Shown here piece by piece: positions 1 through 7,472 of a stretch of DNA of 64,000 nucleotides (position 1 is its first letter; each line of letters begins with the position of its first letter). A program made the position numbers and the translations under genes. This DNA is from Kushneria pakistanensis (lineage in GTDB: Bacteria; Pseudomonadota; Gammaproteobacteria; Pseudomonadales; Halomonadaceae), in contig NZ_BMZM01000003.1 of the NCBI RefSeq assembly GCF_014652795.1, positions 372,001 through 436,000 on the forward strand, in the 5' to 3' direction. The notes under the pieces are model-generated. The model did no database searches. It was not told the origin of the DNA and worked only from the letters and a program-made list of their open reading frames with translations.

Positions 1-1
1 G

Positions 2-502
2 AAGCTGCTGTTCATGGGCTGTGAGCTGGCACAGTTTCGCGAGTGGAGTCACGACCGCGAGCTGGACTGGTTTTTGCTGGAAAATGCCGAAAATCAGGGC
101 ATTCAGCACCTGGTACGTGATCTCAACGGCATCTATACCCATGAGCCGGCCCTGCATGAGCAGGACTGTGTCCCCGAGGGGTTTGAGTGGGTAGTGGGTG
201 ATGACGCCCATAACAGCGTGCTGGCATGGCTGCGCTGGAGCCGTGATGGTCAGCCCGTACTGGTGGTCATCAATCTCACGCCGCAGGTGCTGTCGGATTA
301 CGGGGTAGGTGTGCCCATGGCAGGCTATTGGCAGGAGTGCTTCAACAGCAATGCTCAGATCTATGGCGGGACCGGCACCGGCAATGATGGTGGCCGCGAG
401 AGCGAGGCACGTCAGAGTCATGGCCACCCGTTTACGCTGTCACTGCATCTGCCGCCGCTGGGGGCCGTTATCCTCAAGCCCGGGCGTACTGCTCTGGATT
501 GA
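2..502 (+). CDS. glgB: 1,4-alpha-glucan branching enzyme, C-terminal end (5' truncated by window)
   Basis: This is the last 166 or so residues of a glycogen branching enzyme, which cuts alpha-1,4-glucan chains and re-attaches them as alpha-1,6 branches. The reading frame is already open at the window edge. Visible family hallmarks are the LLFMGCELAQ segment followed by WSHDRELDW, then the C-terminal all-beta domain with VLVVINLTP and a closing LGAVILKPG strand. The catalytic barrel lies outside the window. The gene ends with TGA and is followed by a 12-bp stem-loop at 515-559. Family identity is confident; the rest of a glg operon would be to the left. Confidence 0.93.
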   Translation, partial: KLLFMGCELAQFREWSHDRELDWFLLENAENQGIQHLVRDLNGIYTHEPALHEQDCVPEGFEWVVGDDAHNSVLAWLRWSRDGQPVLVVINLTPQVLSDYGVGVPMAGYWQECFNSNAQIYGGTGTGNDGGRESEARQSHGHPFTLSLHLPPLGAVILKPGRTALD

Positions 503-514
503 GTAGGCAACCAT

Positions 515-559
515 CACATGGCGTAGGGGGCGAAGTGCGTAGTCCCGCTACGCCATGTG
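515..559. repeat. 12-bp perfect inverted repeat downstream of glgB
   Basis: CACATGGCGTAG at 515-526 is matched exactly by CTACGCCATGTG at 548-559, with a 21-base loop. It starts 12 bases after the glgB stop codon, so it probably ends or protects the glg transcript. There is no clear T-run after it, so it is not a textbook intrinsic terminator. Confidence 0.5.
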
Positions 560-690
560 CGACAAAACGTGCATCGCGGCTCGGTATTAAAACTTCTTTA
601 ATATAGGAGTAGCCTTATATAGGCAGGGGCAGCCGCCTTGTAGTGTCAGCCGCTGGTGGCTGTTTCCGGTCCATGAGACGGGAGGTCGCC

Positions 691-885
691 ATGCGCCATC
701 ATCGACATTACCCCCTCGGTGAAATTGCCGTTTTCATACTGGTCATACTGCTGGCCATCCTTGTGCTGATCGGCGGTGATACGCTGACACCTGATCGAGG
801 CAACAATATGCCCGCCTGGTGCGAGCACCATGACGGGCATTGTCCGGGTGTTTCAGGCGACCCGGCGCGCAGTTTCAATGGCTGA
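691..885 (+). CDS. small single-pass membrane protein, unknown function
   Basis: A 64-residue protein whose start is supported by a GGGAGG-type ribosome site just upstream (about 679-685). The N-terminus is His/Arg-rich (MRHHRHY), followed by one strongly hydrophobic helix at about residues 10-28 (IAVFILVILLAILVLI). The tail is short, polar and contains two Cys residues. The arrangement suggests a small inner-membrane protein with a cytoplasmic basic end. I do not recognise a family. It stands alone between glgB and the minus-strand stress cluster. A longer in-frame start at 643 has no better ribosome site. Confidence 0.5.
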   Translation: MRHHRHYPLGEIAVFILVILLAILVLIGGDTLTPDRGNNMPAWCEHHDGHCPGVSGDPARSFNG

Positions 886-928
886 CCGGAACGCCTGGTT
901 TTCCAGGGTGGCTGACCTTACAGGCCAA

Positions 929-1435
929 TCAGTTTTCCAGTGCCTCACCGGCACGCTGCAGCAGGCTTGACGTGGCCTGGCGAGTATCCTGCCAGGCGCT
1001 GCTGGCGGCGTTGCTGGTCTTTTGCCATGTCTGTGACGCCTGCTGACGGGCGTTCTGCCACCAGTCATTGCTCCACGTGGGCTGCTGCTTGAGCGCTTCG
1101 CGGTCAAGATTGACGATGACGCTGTACTCGATCTCGTCCAGATCGGTGTCATTGCTGGTATCTACCGTAAAGTCACCACGCTGGATGACATAGCCATGAT
1201 CCTGGGGATCAAAACTGTCGTTGTCGGTTTCGATCACGATGGCTTGCAGCGTCATGTCATCGCCAAACAGCAGATCCTCGACTTCACCGATGGTCTCGTT
1301 GTTGCCCTGAAGGCGCACATCGGCATCCATCAGTCTGTCGGCGGAATAAAGTCCCTGAGTAGCAGGCTGGTCTGCCTGAGCAACAGCAGCGGCGCTCATC
1401 ATGATGGCGCCGGCAAGAAGGGAGCGATATCGCAT
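929..1435 (-). CDS. exported PRC-barrel domain protein
   Basis: About 168 residues starting with a signal peptide (MRYRSLLAGAIMMSAAAVAQA). The mature part opens with LYSADRLMDADVRLQGNNETIGEVEDLLF, the typical start of a PRC-barrel fold, and continues with a Gln/Ala/Ser/Trp-rich helical tail (residues about 120-168). PRC-barrel proteins of this exported type are common in halophiles and are linked to envelope or osmotic stress, but their ligand is unknown. ATG 1435 is chosen because AAGG lies 9 bases upstream; ATG 1444 is also possible. The gene is the last of a run of four minus-strand genes (yihY-like, DUF2945, DUF3140, PRC). Confidence 0.75.
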   Translation of the reverse strand: MRYRSLLAGAIMMSAAAVAQADQPATQGLYSADRLMDADVRLQGNNETIGEVEDLLFGDDMTLQAIVIETDNDSFDPQDHGYVIQRGDFTVDTSNDTDLDEIEYSVIVNLDREALKQQPTWSNDWWQNARQQASQTWQKTSNAASSAWQDTRQATSSLLQRAGEALEN

Positions 1436-1519
1436 GAGTGTCATCCTTGTGTCATGTTTCTCGAAAATCATGGCACCCGCCGAGCGGGCATGCCTGCTCC
1501 TTCAGTTTCAATTAAATAT

Positions 1520-1855
1520 TTACGACGATTTGAGTGGGTCATGGCCCCAGTTCATCAGGGAGTAGCGCCAGCGTGAGGTCTTCCTGTCTTCTTTCTGCGG
1601 CGGCTGGCCCAGGTGGCGTGCCACATACTGATTGACCTTTTTCATGTGGCGGTAGTCGTCGTCATCAAGGTCTGCCTTGCGCTTTCTCTTGATCTCGACG
1701 ATACGCCGTCCAGATTGATGACCAGTGGATTCTCCGCCGCTGCTGTCGCCCACCGATTTTGACTCATCGCTTTCCAGCCACTCTTCAAGCTCCTTCGGCG
1801 CCATGTTGACGCTCTCCTTGAAGTCCTGATAGATCGTTTCGTTATCATCACTCAT
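1520..1855 (-). CDS. DUF3140-type small charged protein
   Basis: About 111 residues, acidic at the N-terminus (MSDDNETIYQDFKESVNM), with the motif APKELEEWLESDESKSVG, then a basic KRKRK stretch and DDDDYRHMKKVNQYVARHL. This pattern matches the DUF3140 family, whose molecular role is unknown. The start is placed at 1855, where GGGAGG precedes the ATG; a longer in-frame ORF to 1957 overlaps the neighbour and lacks family sequence. It follows the DUF2945 gene by about 50 bases on the same strand. The two families are often neighbours in proteobacteria, so joint transcription is likely. Confidence 0.75.
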   Translation of the reverse strand: MSDDNETIYQDFKESVNMAPKELEEWLESDESKSVGDSSGGESTGHQSGRRIVEIKRKRKADLDDDDYRHMKKVNQYVARHLGQPPQKEDRKTSRWRYSLMNWGHDPLKSS

Positions 1856-1907
1856 GGTGTGTCCTCCCTGACACGATTGAATAAAACGTTGCTGGCGTGG
1901 CAATGGC

Positions 1908-2126
1908 TCAGGCCTTGCGCAGTTCCTTGTGCAGCTTGAGCACGCGATCGCCGTCATCCTGCTTGATCATGTAGGCCGGCTCTTCTTCGGTAGCGTTGCG
2001 TGTCACATCGCTGCCCTTGATGCGCCGGGTCACCCTGTCAGTATATTTGCGCGTTACCTTGCCTTCTGCCCAGTGTTCACCCCATTTCCACTTTACGCGT
2101 TGACGCTGGCGGTAGTGTTCACTCAT
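1908..2126 (-). CDS. DUF2945 (HVA1-type, TUDOR-like) small protein
   Basis: A 72-residue protein starting MSEHYRQRQRVKWKWGEHWAEGKVTRKYTDRVTRRIKGSDVTRNAT and ending in a basic helix. The VKWKWG...GKV...R.IKG..VTRNA.EEEPAYMI.Q.DG pattern is that of the DUF2945 / hypervirulence-associated TUDOR-like family, a small SH3-like fold. No enzymatic role is known. A GGGAG ribosome site precedes the ATG. It lies directly upstream of the DUF3140 gene and about 100 bases downstream of the YihY-type gene. Confidence 0.8.
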   Translation of the reverse strand: MSEHYRQRQRVKWKWGEHWAEGKVTRKYTDRVTRRIKGSDVTRNATEEEPAYMIKQDDGDRVLKLHKELRKA

Positions 2127-2232
2127 GACGACGCTCCCTGTCGATTCATGTTGGTGTATGCATGATTCATGCTGTCGTAAACCTTCGGCCCGGCTGCATG
2201 ACCTCTACTGCGCCGGGCGGGTGGTACAGGCT

Positions 2233-3276
2233 TTAGCCCGTGCGGTCGCTGCTGCTGTTGCTGGGCACGCTGCTGGCATCGGTGAAGGCGTTCTGGCCGA
2301 TATCCTTGTCATCGCGTGCCACGGTATCAGCCGCCCAGGCGCCACGCTTGCCCATCGGCTGCGGCTTGCCGGTGGTCGTGTCTTCACTGGTCTGGCGCTC
2401 GAGTTCGCAATTGAGCGCTGCGCCCAGCAGCACGATAAAGGCCGATAGCCAGAACCACAGCAACAGCACCATGACCGCACCAATGGTGCCGTAGGTCTGG
2501 TTGTAGTTGCTGAAGTTGCGCACGTAGATGGAAAAGCCGATCGAGCCCAGCGCCCAGAGCAGGGTCGCCGTGACAGAACCCACACTGAGCCAGCTGACCC
2601 TTGAGGGCGCCCGGTCAGGCCCATAGCGGTAAAGAATGGTGATGGCGCTGATGACCAGCAACAGCAGGATCGGCCAGCGGATATAGGTCAAAAGGGCGGC
2701 CAGGGTATCGCCAAAGGGCAGATAAGCGATTACCGGTGGCAGAACGGCAATGGTGCCCAGGGTCAGAATGGTCATCAGCATCATGGCGCCAGTCAGAAAC
2801 CAGGTCATCAGGGTAAGCTTGATCAGACCACGCTCTTCCTGTTCCCCATAGATGATGTTCAATCCGGCCATCAGTCCGCGCATGCCCTTGGAGGCGCTGT
2901 AGACCGTGAACACAAGACCCGCCACGGCAGTAATGCTCATGCCGGTACCGGCACTGCTGTTGACCGACAGGGCCTGCTGTCGAATGATGCTGGCGGCATC
3001 TTCGGGCAAAACGCTGCTGAGCATTTCGATCTGGCCCTGCACCTGTTGCGGGTCAAAGGCCAGACCCCAGATCGAAATGAAGGCAGCAATGGCCGGAAAA
3101 ATCCCCAGGAAGGCATAAAAGGCAATGCTGGCGGCAATCAGGGTGGCGTGGTTGGCCTCTACCTGTCGCTTGACGCGCAGGATCGTATCCTTCCAGCCGC
3201 GCCCCGGCATGGCAAACGGCGACCTGGAATCATGCCCCCGGCCCTTGCCGTGATGCTTGTCGGTGGTGTCCTGCAT
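2233..3276 (-). CDS. YihY/BrkB-family inner membrane protein
   Basis: A 347-residue integral membrane protein with about six hydrophobic helices between residues 45 and 290. Family features include LIAASIAFYAFLGIFPAIAAFISIWGL near the first helix, the GLMAGLNIIYGEQEERG loop and VRNFSNYNQTYGTIGAVMVLLLWFW near the last helices. The long C-terminal tail is polar. YihY/BrkB proteins were once called RNase BN by mistake; their transported substrate is not settled. It heads the four-gene minus-strand cluster, which fits an envelope-stress role, but that is inference. Confidence 0.88.
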   Translation of the reverse strand: MQDTTDKHHGKGRGHDSRSPFAMPGRGWKDTILRVKRQVEANHATLIAASIAFYAFLGIFPAIAAFISIWGLAFDPQQVQGQIEMLSSVLPEDAASIIRQQALSVNSSAGTGMSITAVAGLVFTVYSASKGMRGLMAGLNIIYGEQEERGLIKLTLMTWFLTGAMMLMTILTLGTIAVLPPVIAYLPFGDTLAALLTYIRWPILLLLVISAITILYRYGPDRAPSRVSWLSVGSVTATLLWALGSIGFSIYVRNFSNYNQTYGTIGAVMVLLLWFWLSAFIVLLGAALNCELERQTSEDTTTGKPQPMGKRGAWAADTVARDDKDIGQNAFTDASSVPSNSSSDRTG

Positions 3277-3473
3277 ATTGTTTTCCCCGGTTGAACGATA
3301 CAGGCCGATGCGTCATGCATTCGGGTGCCTGGCGTATAAATGAAATACCCTGTGGGTGCCGTCTCCCAGTGTAGTGGCAATAATGCCATTATTGAGATTC
3401 GTACCAGGTCGCGACGCGTGAAAGTACATGCGTCAGAAACGCCGGTTCGCCATCACGTCATGCTTCAAGGGTT

Positions 3474-4829
3474 ATGTTCTTGGTCAGTGTAGAGCGCAGG
3501 GAAGGTTTCAACATCAAGATCTCGCGCGTGCTCAGGGAGGCGACCGAGCATGGGCTGGACCTGTATCTGTTCGTGCCCGCAGAGATCGATCTTCATCGCA
3601 ATGTCGTCTCGGAGGGGAGCTTTTATCACAACGCCATTCATTTAAAGCGCACCTACTACAGCAACCAGCGCCATTTGCCGCTGGCCCATAGTCGTCTGGC
3701 GCGGCGCGACCGGCAGTCGCCCGAGCGTTATCGCCTGAGCCTGAGTCTTTATGCCTATCAGTATGTGATCGCCCTTGAGCGTTTGATTGCACCACTTGAA
3801 GGCGATAGCGACCGGGTCACCGTGGAGGCGCTCGAGGAGATCGTCGAGCTGGCGCGTAACGTGCCCAAGCGCATGCGGCGCAATCGGCCCGCTGATGACA
3901 GCCAGCTCAAGTACTTCATCAATATCGACAATTACCTGTCCTGGATTACCGAGCAGCGGCTTTTAAAGCTGATCGCCGGATTGCCCGAAGCCGACGAGTC
4001 ACAGGCCTTCGCGCGCGCCTCGCTGCTGGAAATCTGTCAGTTTGAGAACCGCTACCGTGACGAGCATCAGTACAACTCAAGTCGCGCCGCTCAGAGCCCG
4101 TCGCGTATTTCCAACAAGATGCGCCTGCTGCGCCGTTTGATTGAATATCCGGTCACGCTCAAGCAGAAAACACGCGAGCTGGGGGCCTGGGAGGAGCGGG
4201 GCGTCAAGGCGCTGGCGACCGGCGTGGTAATGCTGGTGATCTCGGTGATGATGCTTGAGGCGCGCAATCTTGTGGGCGATCTCACCCTGCGGTTTGTCCT
4301 GATACTGGCGCTTTTGTACGCCATGCGTGAGGTCTTCAAGGAGGATTTACGCAATACGCTGTGGCGCTGGCTGCGCCGGGGCCGGCCCAAATGGATGCGC
4401 CAGTATTTTGATGTACACAGCAACGAGATGGTCGGTCAGCAACGCGAGTGGCTCGACTATGTGCGCTTCAAGCGACTCGATGACGAGATTCGCGCGACGC
4501 GCGGCGGCGGTGTGACCCAGCGCGAAGAGGTCATCCTGCAGTACCGGAGTCGATCAAGAATGCTGCCGACCCGGTTTCTCAGCGGGTATGAAGAGACCCG
4601 TGAAATCATGATGCTCGATCTTTCCATGATCGCGAATCTACTGGAAGACAGCCATCATCATGTCTATCAGTTGGTGGATGGTGAGGTAAGCCGTGAGATG
4701 GTCGAGCGACGCTATCAGCTCAATCTGGTGGCGCGAGGCATCCGCGGTTCCCAGAAAACGACCGTTCAACGCTGGAAGATCAACATGAGCCGTTCAGGGA
4801 TTGTGGATATCGAAGAGTCCACACCCTGA
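3474..4829 (+). CDS. unrecognised protein with two central membrane helices
   Basis: A 451-residue protein I cannot assign to a named family. The first 240 residues are soluble and rich in Arg/Glu. Two hydrophobic helices follow at about 243-262 and 270-287, and then a basic segment (WRWLRRGRPKWMRQYFD) leads to a 150-residue C-terminal domain that ends SRSGIVDIEESTP. The layout suggests two cytoplasmic domains joined by a helical hairpin in the membrane. The ATG at 3474 has an AAGGG only two bases away, so the true start is uncertain. The gene is monocistronic, with a glutaredoxin-fold gene 35 bases downstream that may be co-transcribed. Confidence 0.55.
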   Translation: MFLVSVERREGFNIKISRVLREATEHGLDLYLFVPAEIDLHRNVVSEGSFYHNAIHLKRTYYSNQRHLPLAHSRLARRDRQSPERYRLSLSLYAYQYVIALERLIAPLEGDSDRVTVEALEEIVELARNVPKRMRRNRPADDSQLKYFINIDNYLSWITEQRLLKLIAGLPEADESQAFARASLLEICQFENRYRDEHQYNSSRAAQSPSRISNKMRLLRRLIEYPVTLKQKTRELGAWEERGVKALATGVVMLVISVMMLEARNLVGDLTLRFVLILALLYAMREVFKEDLRNTLWRWLRRGRPKWMRQYFDVHSNEMVGQQREWLDYVRFKRLDDEIRATRGGGVTQREEVILQYRSRSRMLPTRFLSGYEETREIMMLDLSMIANLLEDSHHHVYQLVDGEVSREMVERRYQLNLVARGIRGSQKTTVQRWKINMSRSGIVDIEESTP

Positions 4830-4864
4830 AGGCGTCATGCCTTATTGACGTCAGGGAGAATGCA

Positions 4865-5179
4865 ATGCAGGACAATACCGATCAGACAGCCCGAACGCCC
4901 GAGGAGCAGGCCGAGGTGGATCGTCAGTGTCAGTCGCTGGCCCTTTACGAGTATGAAAGCTGCCCCTTTTGTCGTCGTGTGCTGCATGAAATCGAGCGGC
5001 TGTCGCTCAATATCGAGCTTCGCAATACGCGTGAGGATCCGGCAGCGCGTGATGAGCTGCGAGAAGGCGGCGGCCGTACCATGGTGCCGTGCCTGCGCAT
5101 TACGCAGGAGACGGGTGAAACCCACTGGATGTATGAATCTGCCGATATCGTGGCCTGGCTGCGCCAGCGTTTCGCCTGA
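4865..5179 (+). CDS. glutaredoxin-fold (GST N-terminal type) protein with CPFC motif
   Basis: A 104-residue single-domain protein. After an acidic N-terminal tail comes LALYEYESCPFCRRVLHEIERLSL with the redox motif C33-P-F-C36, then a GGGRTMVPCLRI stretch with the cis-proline of thioredoxin folds, and a WMYESADIVAWLRQRF helix as in GST N-terminal domains. It is probably a glutathione-dependent thiol oxidoreductase. A paralogue of similar design is encoded at 8581-8985. The start at 4865 is preceded by AGGGAGA. It lies 35 bases after the two-helix membrane protein on the same strand. Confidence 0.8.
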   Translation: MQDNTDQTARTPEEQAEVDRQCQSLALYEYESCPFCRRVLHEIERLSLNIELRNTREDPAARDELREGGGRTMVPCLRITQETGETHWMYESADIVAWLRQRFA

Positions 5180-5347
5180 TATACCGTTATCAGCATGGGT
5201 GCCTTGAAACAGGGCAGTCATTCACAATCGTTCACAAAATGATGGCTGACGACGGACGGATGGCGTCTATGCTGTAAAAAGGTGCCGACATATGGGCAAC
5301 GCAGTATCCGGACACGTCGGGACCATCATGCAGAACAGGAGGTTGGC

Positions 5348-5518
5348 ATGTCAGAGTCAAAAGGCGGCAAGGCAGAAGGTCTGATCGACAAGCTTGGCGG
5401 CAAGATCCAGAAGGAAACCGGCAAGGCTGCAGGCGACAAGGATCAGATCGAAAAGGGTGAAAAGGATCTGGCCAAGGGCGAGCAAAAGTCCAACACCGAC
5501 AGCGATCGCAAGGCCTGA
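5348..5518 (+). CDS. CsbD-family stress protein, copy 1
   Basis: A 56-residue Lys/Glu/Gly-rich protein, MSESKGGKAEGLIDKLGGKIQKETGKAAGDKDQ..., with the KxEGLxDKxxGKxxxxxGxxxxD pattern of CsbD proteins. These are small stress-induced hydrophilic proteins controlled by general stress sigma factors in Bacillus; their activity is unknown. A strong AGGAGG site lies 6 bases upstream of the ATG at 5348, which decides against the longer in-frame ORF. A second CsbD gene follows 155 bases downstream. Confidence 0.85.
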   Translation: MSESKGGKAEGLIDKLGGKIQKETGKAAGDKDQIEKGEKDLAKGEQKSNTDSDRKA

Positions 5519-5673
5519 CACGAGGCCGACCTGCCAGCTGTGCTGACGCTGTCGCGAGACAATGACGGCATTGGCAACGTGGCATCACCGACTACACTGA
5601 ACATGTGCATCCCGGATGCGCGGATGGTGTTCAACGAAGACATCATCATATTTTTTACACGGAGGTATTCATC

Positions 5674-5853
5674 ATGAAAAATTCCAATACCGATAAGGGT
5701 GAAGGCGCGCTCGACAAGGCAAAAGGCAAGGTCAAGGAAGCGGTAGGCAAGGTAACCGACGACCATGGGACCGAAGCCGAGGGCAAGACGCAGCAGTCCA
5801 AGGGCAGCGTCAAATCTGCCAAGGGTGACGTCAAGGATGCCTTCAAGAAGTAA
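5674..5853 (+). CDS. CsbD-family stress protein, copy 2
   Basis: A 59-residue hydrophilic protein, MKNSNTDKGEGALDKAKGKVKEAVGKVTDDHGTEAEGKTQQSKG..., which is the classical CsbD sequence pattern. The start is fixed by GGAGG at about 5661. It ends with the tail KGDVKDAFKK and is followed 24 bases later by an intrinsic terminator at 5878-5912. The gap from copy 1 is large enough for its own promoter. The two copies differ clearly, so they are old paralogues and not a recent duplication. Confidence 0.88.
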   Translation: MKNSNTDKGEGALDKAKGKVKEAVGKVTDDHGTEAEGKTQQSKGSVKSAKGDVKDAFKK

Positions 5854-5877
5854 TTCCCTGCACCACAAAGGTTAATG

Positions 5878-5912
5878 GAAGGGCCGCTCAATGAGCGGCC
5901 CTTCTCCTTTTT
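5878..5912 (+). terminator. intrinsic terminator after the second csbD gene
   Basis: GAAGGGCCGCTCA at 5878-5890 pairs with TGAGCGGCCCTTC at 5892-5904. A CCTTTTTT run follows. Confidence 0.85.
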
Positions 5913-6001
5913 GCCATTTTTTCGAGCCTATGGCGTAACGGTAACTATTGTGGCCGGCCAGGCCATCGTACAATCATGGTTTTATTTCAGGAGCTCAAGT
6001 C

Positions 6002-6280
6002 ATGGCCCAGGCAAGTGCACGTCATATTCTGGTCAACAGTGAAGCCGAGTGCGAAGCACTCAAAAGCGAAATCGAGCAGGGCAGGGATTTTGCCGATGTC
6101 GCACGCGAGCACTCAAAGTGCCCCAGCGGCCGTCAGGGTGGCGATCTGGGCACCTTCGGTCGCGGCCAGATGGTGCGTGAATTTGATGAAGTCGTCTTTA
6201 CCGGCGACCTCAACAAGGTCCATGGTCCGGTCAAGACCCAGTTTGGCTACCATCTGCTGGAAGTGACCAGCCGCAGCTGA
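6002..6280 (+). CDS. ppiC: parvulin-type peptidyl-prolyl cis-trans isomerase
   Basis: A 92-residue stand-alone parvulin domain without a signal peptide, so probably cytoplasmic. It shows ARHILVNSEAECEAL near the N-terminus, the HSKCPSGRQGGDLGTFGRGQMVREFDEVVF core, and GPVKTQFGYHLLEV at the end, as in E. coli PpiC. It catalyses cis-trans isomerisation of Xaa-Pro bonds in proteins. A CAGGAG site precedes ATG 6002. The gene is flanked by terminators at 5878-5912 and 6302-6331 and is therefore a single-gene unit. Confidence 0.93.
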   Translation: MAQASARHILVNSEAECEALKSEIEQGRDFADVAREHSKCPSGRQGGDLGTFGRGQMVREFDEVVFTGDLNKVHGPVKTQFGYHLLEVTSRS

Positions 6281-6301
6281 TTGGCGCATGGTTCCGGTAT
6301 C

Positions 6302-6331
6302 AGGGCTGTCCATCATGGGCAGCCCTTTTTT
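6302..6331 (+). terminator. intrinsic terminator after ppiC
   Basis: AGGGCTG at 6302-6308 pairs with CAGCCCT at 6320-6326. The stem can extend inward, and six T follow. Confidence 0.8.
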
Positions 6332-6479
6332 GTGCCTGCGAACACATGGGCACCCTGACGGGCGACACTACGAGCCTGCTGGTTTATCCTGCCTGCTCTG
6401 AAACGACCGTTGTCGTGTTATTTGATGAATCATCTGGCACTTTGGTGCTGATTGACTGCAGGACTGTGAGGAAGTGCTC

Positions 6480-7472
6480 ATGAAAGACTGGCTACAAACG
6501 CTGCCCAAGGCGGAACTGCACCTGCATATCGAGGGCACGCTGGAACCCGAGCTCATGTTCGAGCTGGCCGCCAGAAACGATGTTGCGCTCCCCTATGCCT
6601 CCATCGAAGAGGTACGAGCGGCCTATAACTTCACCAATCTGCAATCCTTTCTCGATCTCTATTATCAGGGCATGAACGTCCTGTATACCGAGCAGGATTT
6701 TTATGATCTGGCGATGGCCTATTTCGAGCGGGCCCATCAGGACGGTGTGGTGCATATCGAGCTGTCCTTTGATCCGCAGCCGCACCTGTCACGCGGTGTG
6801 GCCATGCGTACCCTGTTTGCAGGGCTGGGACAGGCGCGCGAAGAGGCTGAGCGCCGCTTCGGGATGTCGACGGCCCTGATCATGAGTTTCCTGCGCGATC
6901 GCAGCACCGAAGAGGCGATGGATGTGCTGGAGCAGGCCGCGCCCTGGTATGAGCAGATTGACGCCGTGGGTCTGGACAGTGCCGAGCTGGGCAACCCGCC
7001 GGAGAAGTTTGCTGCCGTATTCGAGCGCGCCCGCACTCTGGGTATTGCCCGCCTGGCGCACGCCGGCGAAGAAGGGCCTGCTGCCTATATCAGCGGGGCG
7101 CTGGATGTGCTGGATGTCTGTCGCATCGACCACGGTGTGCGCTGTGTCGAAGACGAGGCATTGGTAGCGCGTCTGGCCAACGAGCAGATTCCGCTGACCG
7201 TCTGCCCGCTGTCCAACGTCTACCTCAAGGTGTTCGAACGCCTTGAAGACCATACGCTGCCGGCGATGCTCGACCATGGCCTGTGCGTAACGCTCAACTC
7301 CGATGATCCGGCCTATTTTGGCGGCGGCATGCTCAACAATTTCGTGGCCTGTCATGAGGCCTTCGGCTGGGATGAAGACGCCTTCCGCAGCCTGGCGCGT
7401 AATGCCATTGAAGCGGCCTTCATGAGCGAATCACGCCGCGAGCAGCTGCTGGCACAGGTGGCCGCCTGCTGA
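6480..7472 (+). CDS. adenine deaminase (adenosine-deaminase superfamily, type 2)
   Basis: A 330-residue metal-dependent deaminase. The N-terminal LPKAELHLHIEGTLEPELMF carries zinc ligands H14 and H16. Later motifs are LAHAGEEGP, CRIDHGVRC and NSDDPAYFGGGMLNNF. The sequence around NLQSFLDLYYQGMNVLYTEQDFYDL closely resembles the Pseudomonas/fungal group shown to use adenine rather than adenosine, so the likely reaction is adenine to hypoxanthine in purine salvage. General annotation pipelines often call these adenosine deaminase. ATG 6480 is preceded by GAGGAAG; an ATG two codons earlier is possible. The AEC transporter gene ends one base after it on the opposite strand. Confidence 0.85.
   Translation: MKDWLQTLPKAELHLHIEGTLEPELMFELAARNDVALPYASIEEVRAAYNFTNLQSFLDLYYQGMNVLYTEQDFYDLAMAYFERAHQDGVVHIELSFDPQPHLSRGVAMRTLFAGLGQAREEAERRFGMSTALIMSFLRDRSTEEAMDVLEQAAPWYEQIDAVGLDSAELGNPPEKFAAVFERARTLGIARLAHAGEEGPAAYISGALDVLDVCRIDHGVRCVEDEALVARLANEQIPLTVCPLSNVYLKVFERLEDHTLPAMLDHGLCVTLNSDDPAYFGGGMLNNFVACHEAFGWDEDAFRSLARNAIEAAFMSESRREQLLAQVAAC

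Noticed and set aside
853-1152. Minus-strand ORF overlapping the PRC-barrel gene
   Set aside because: It lies in another frame of the exported PRC-barrel gene, has no ribosome site and is Arg/Ser-rich in the way of GC-rich frame shadows.
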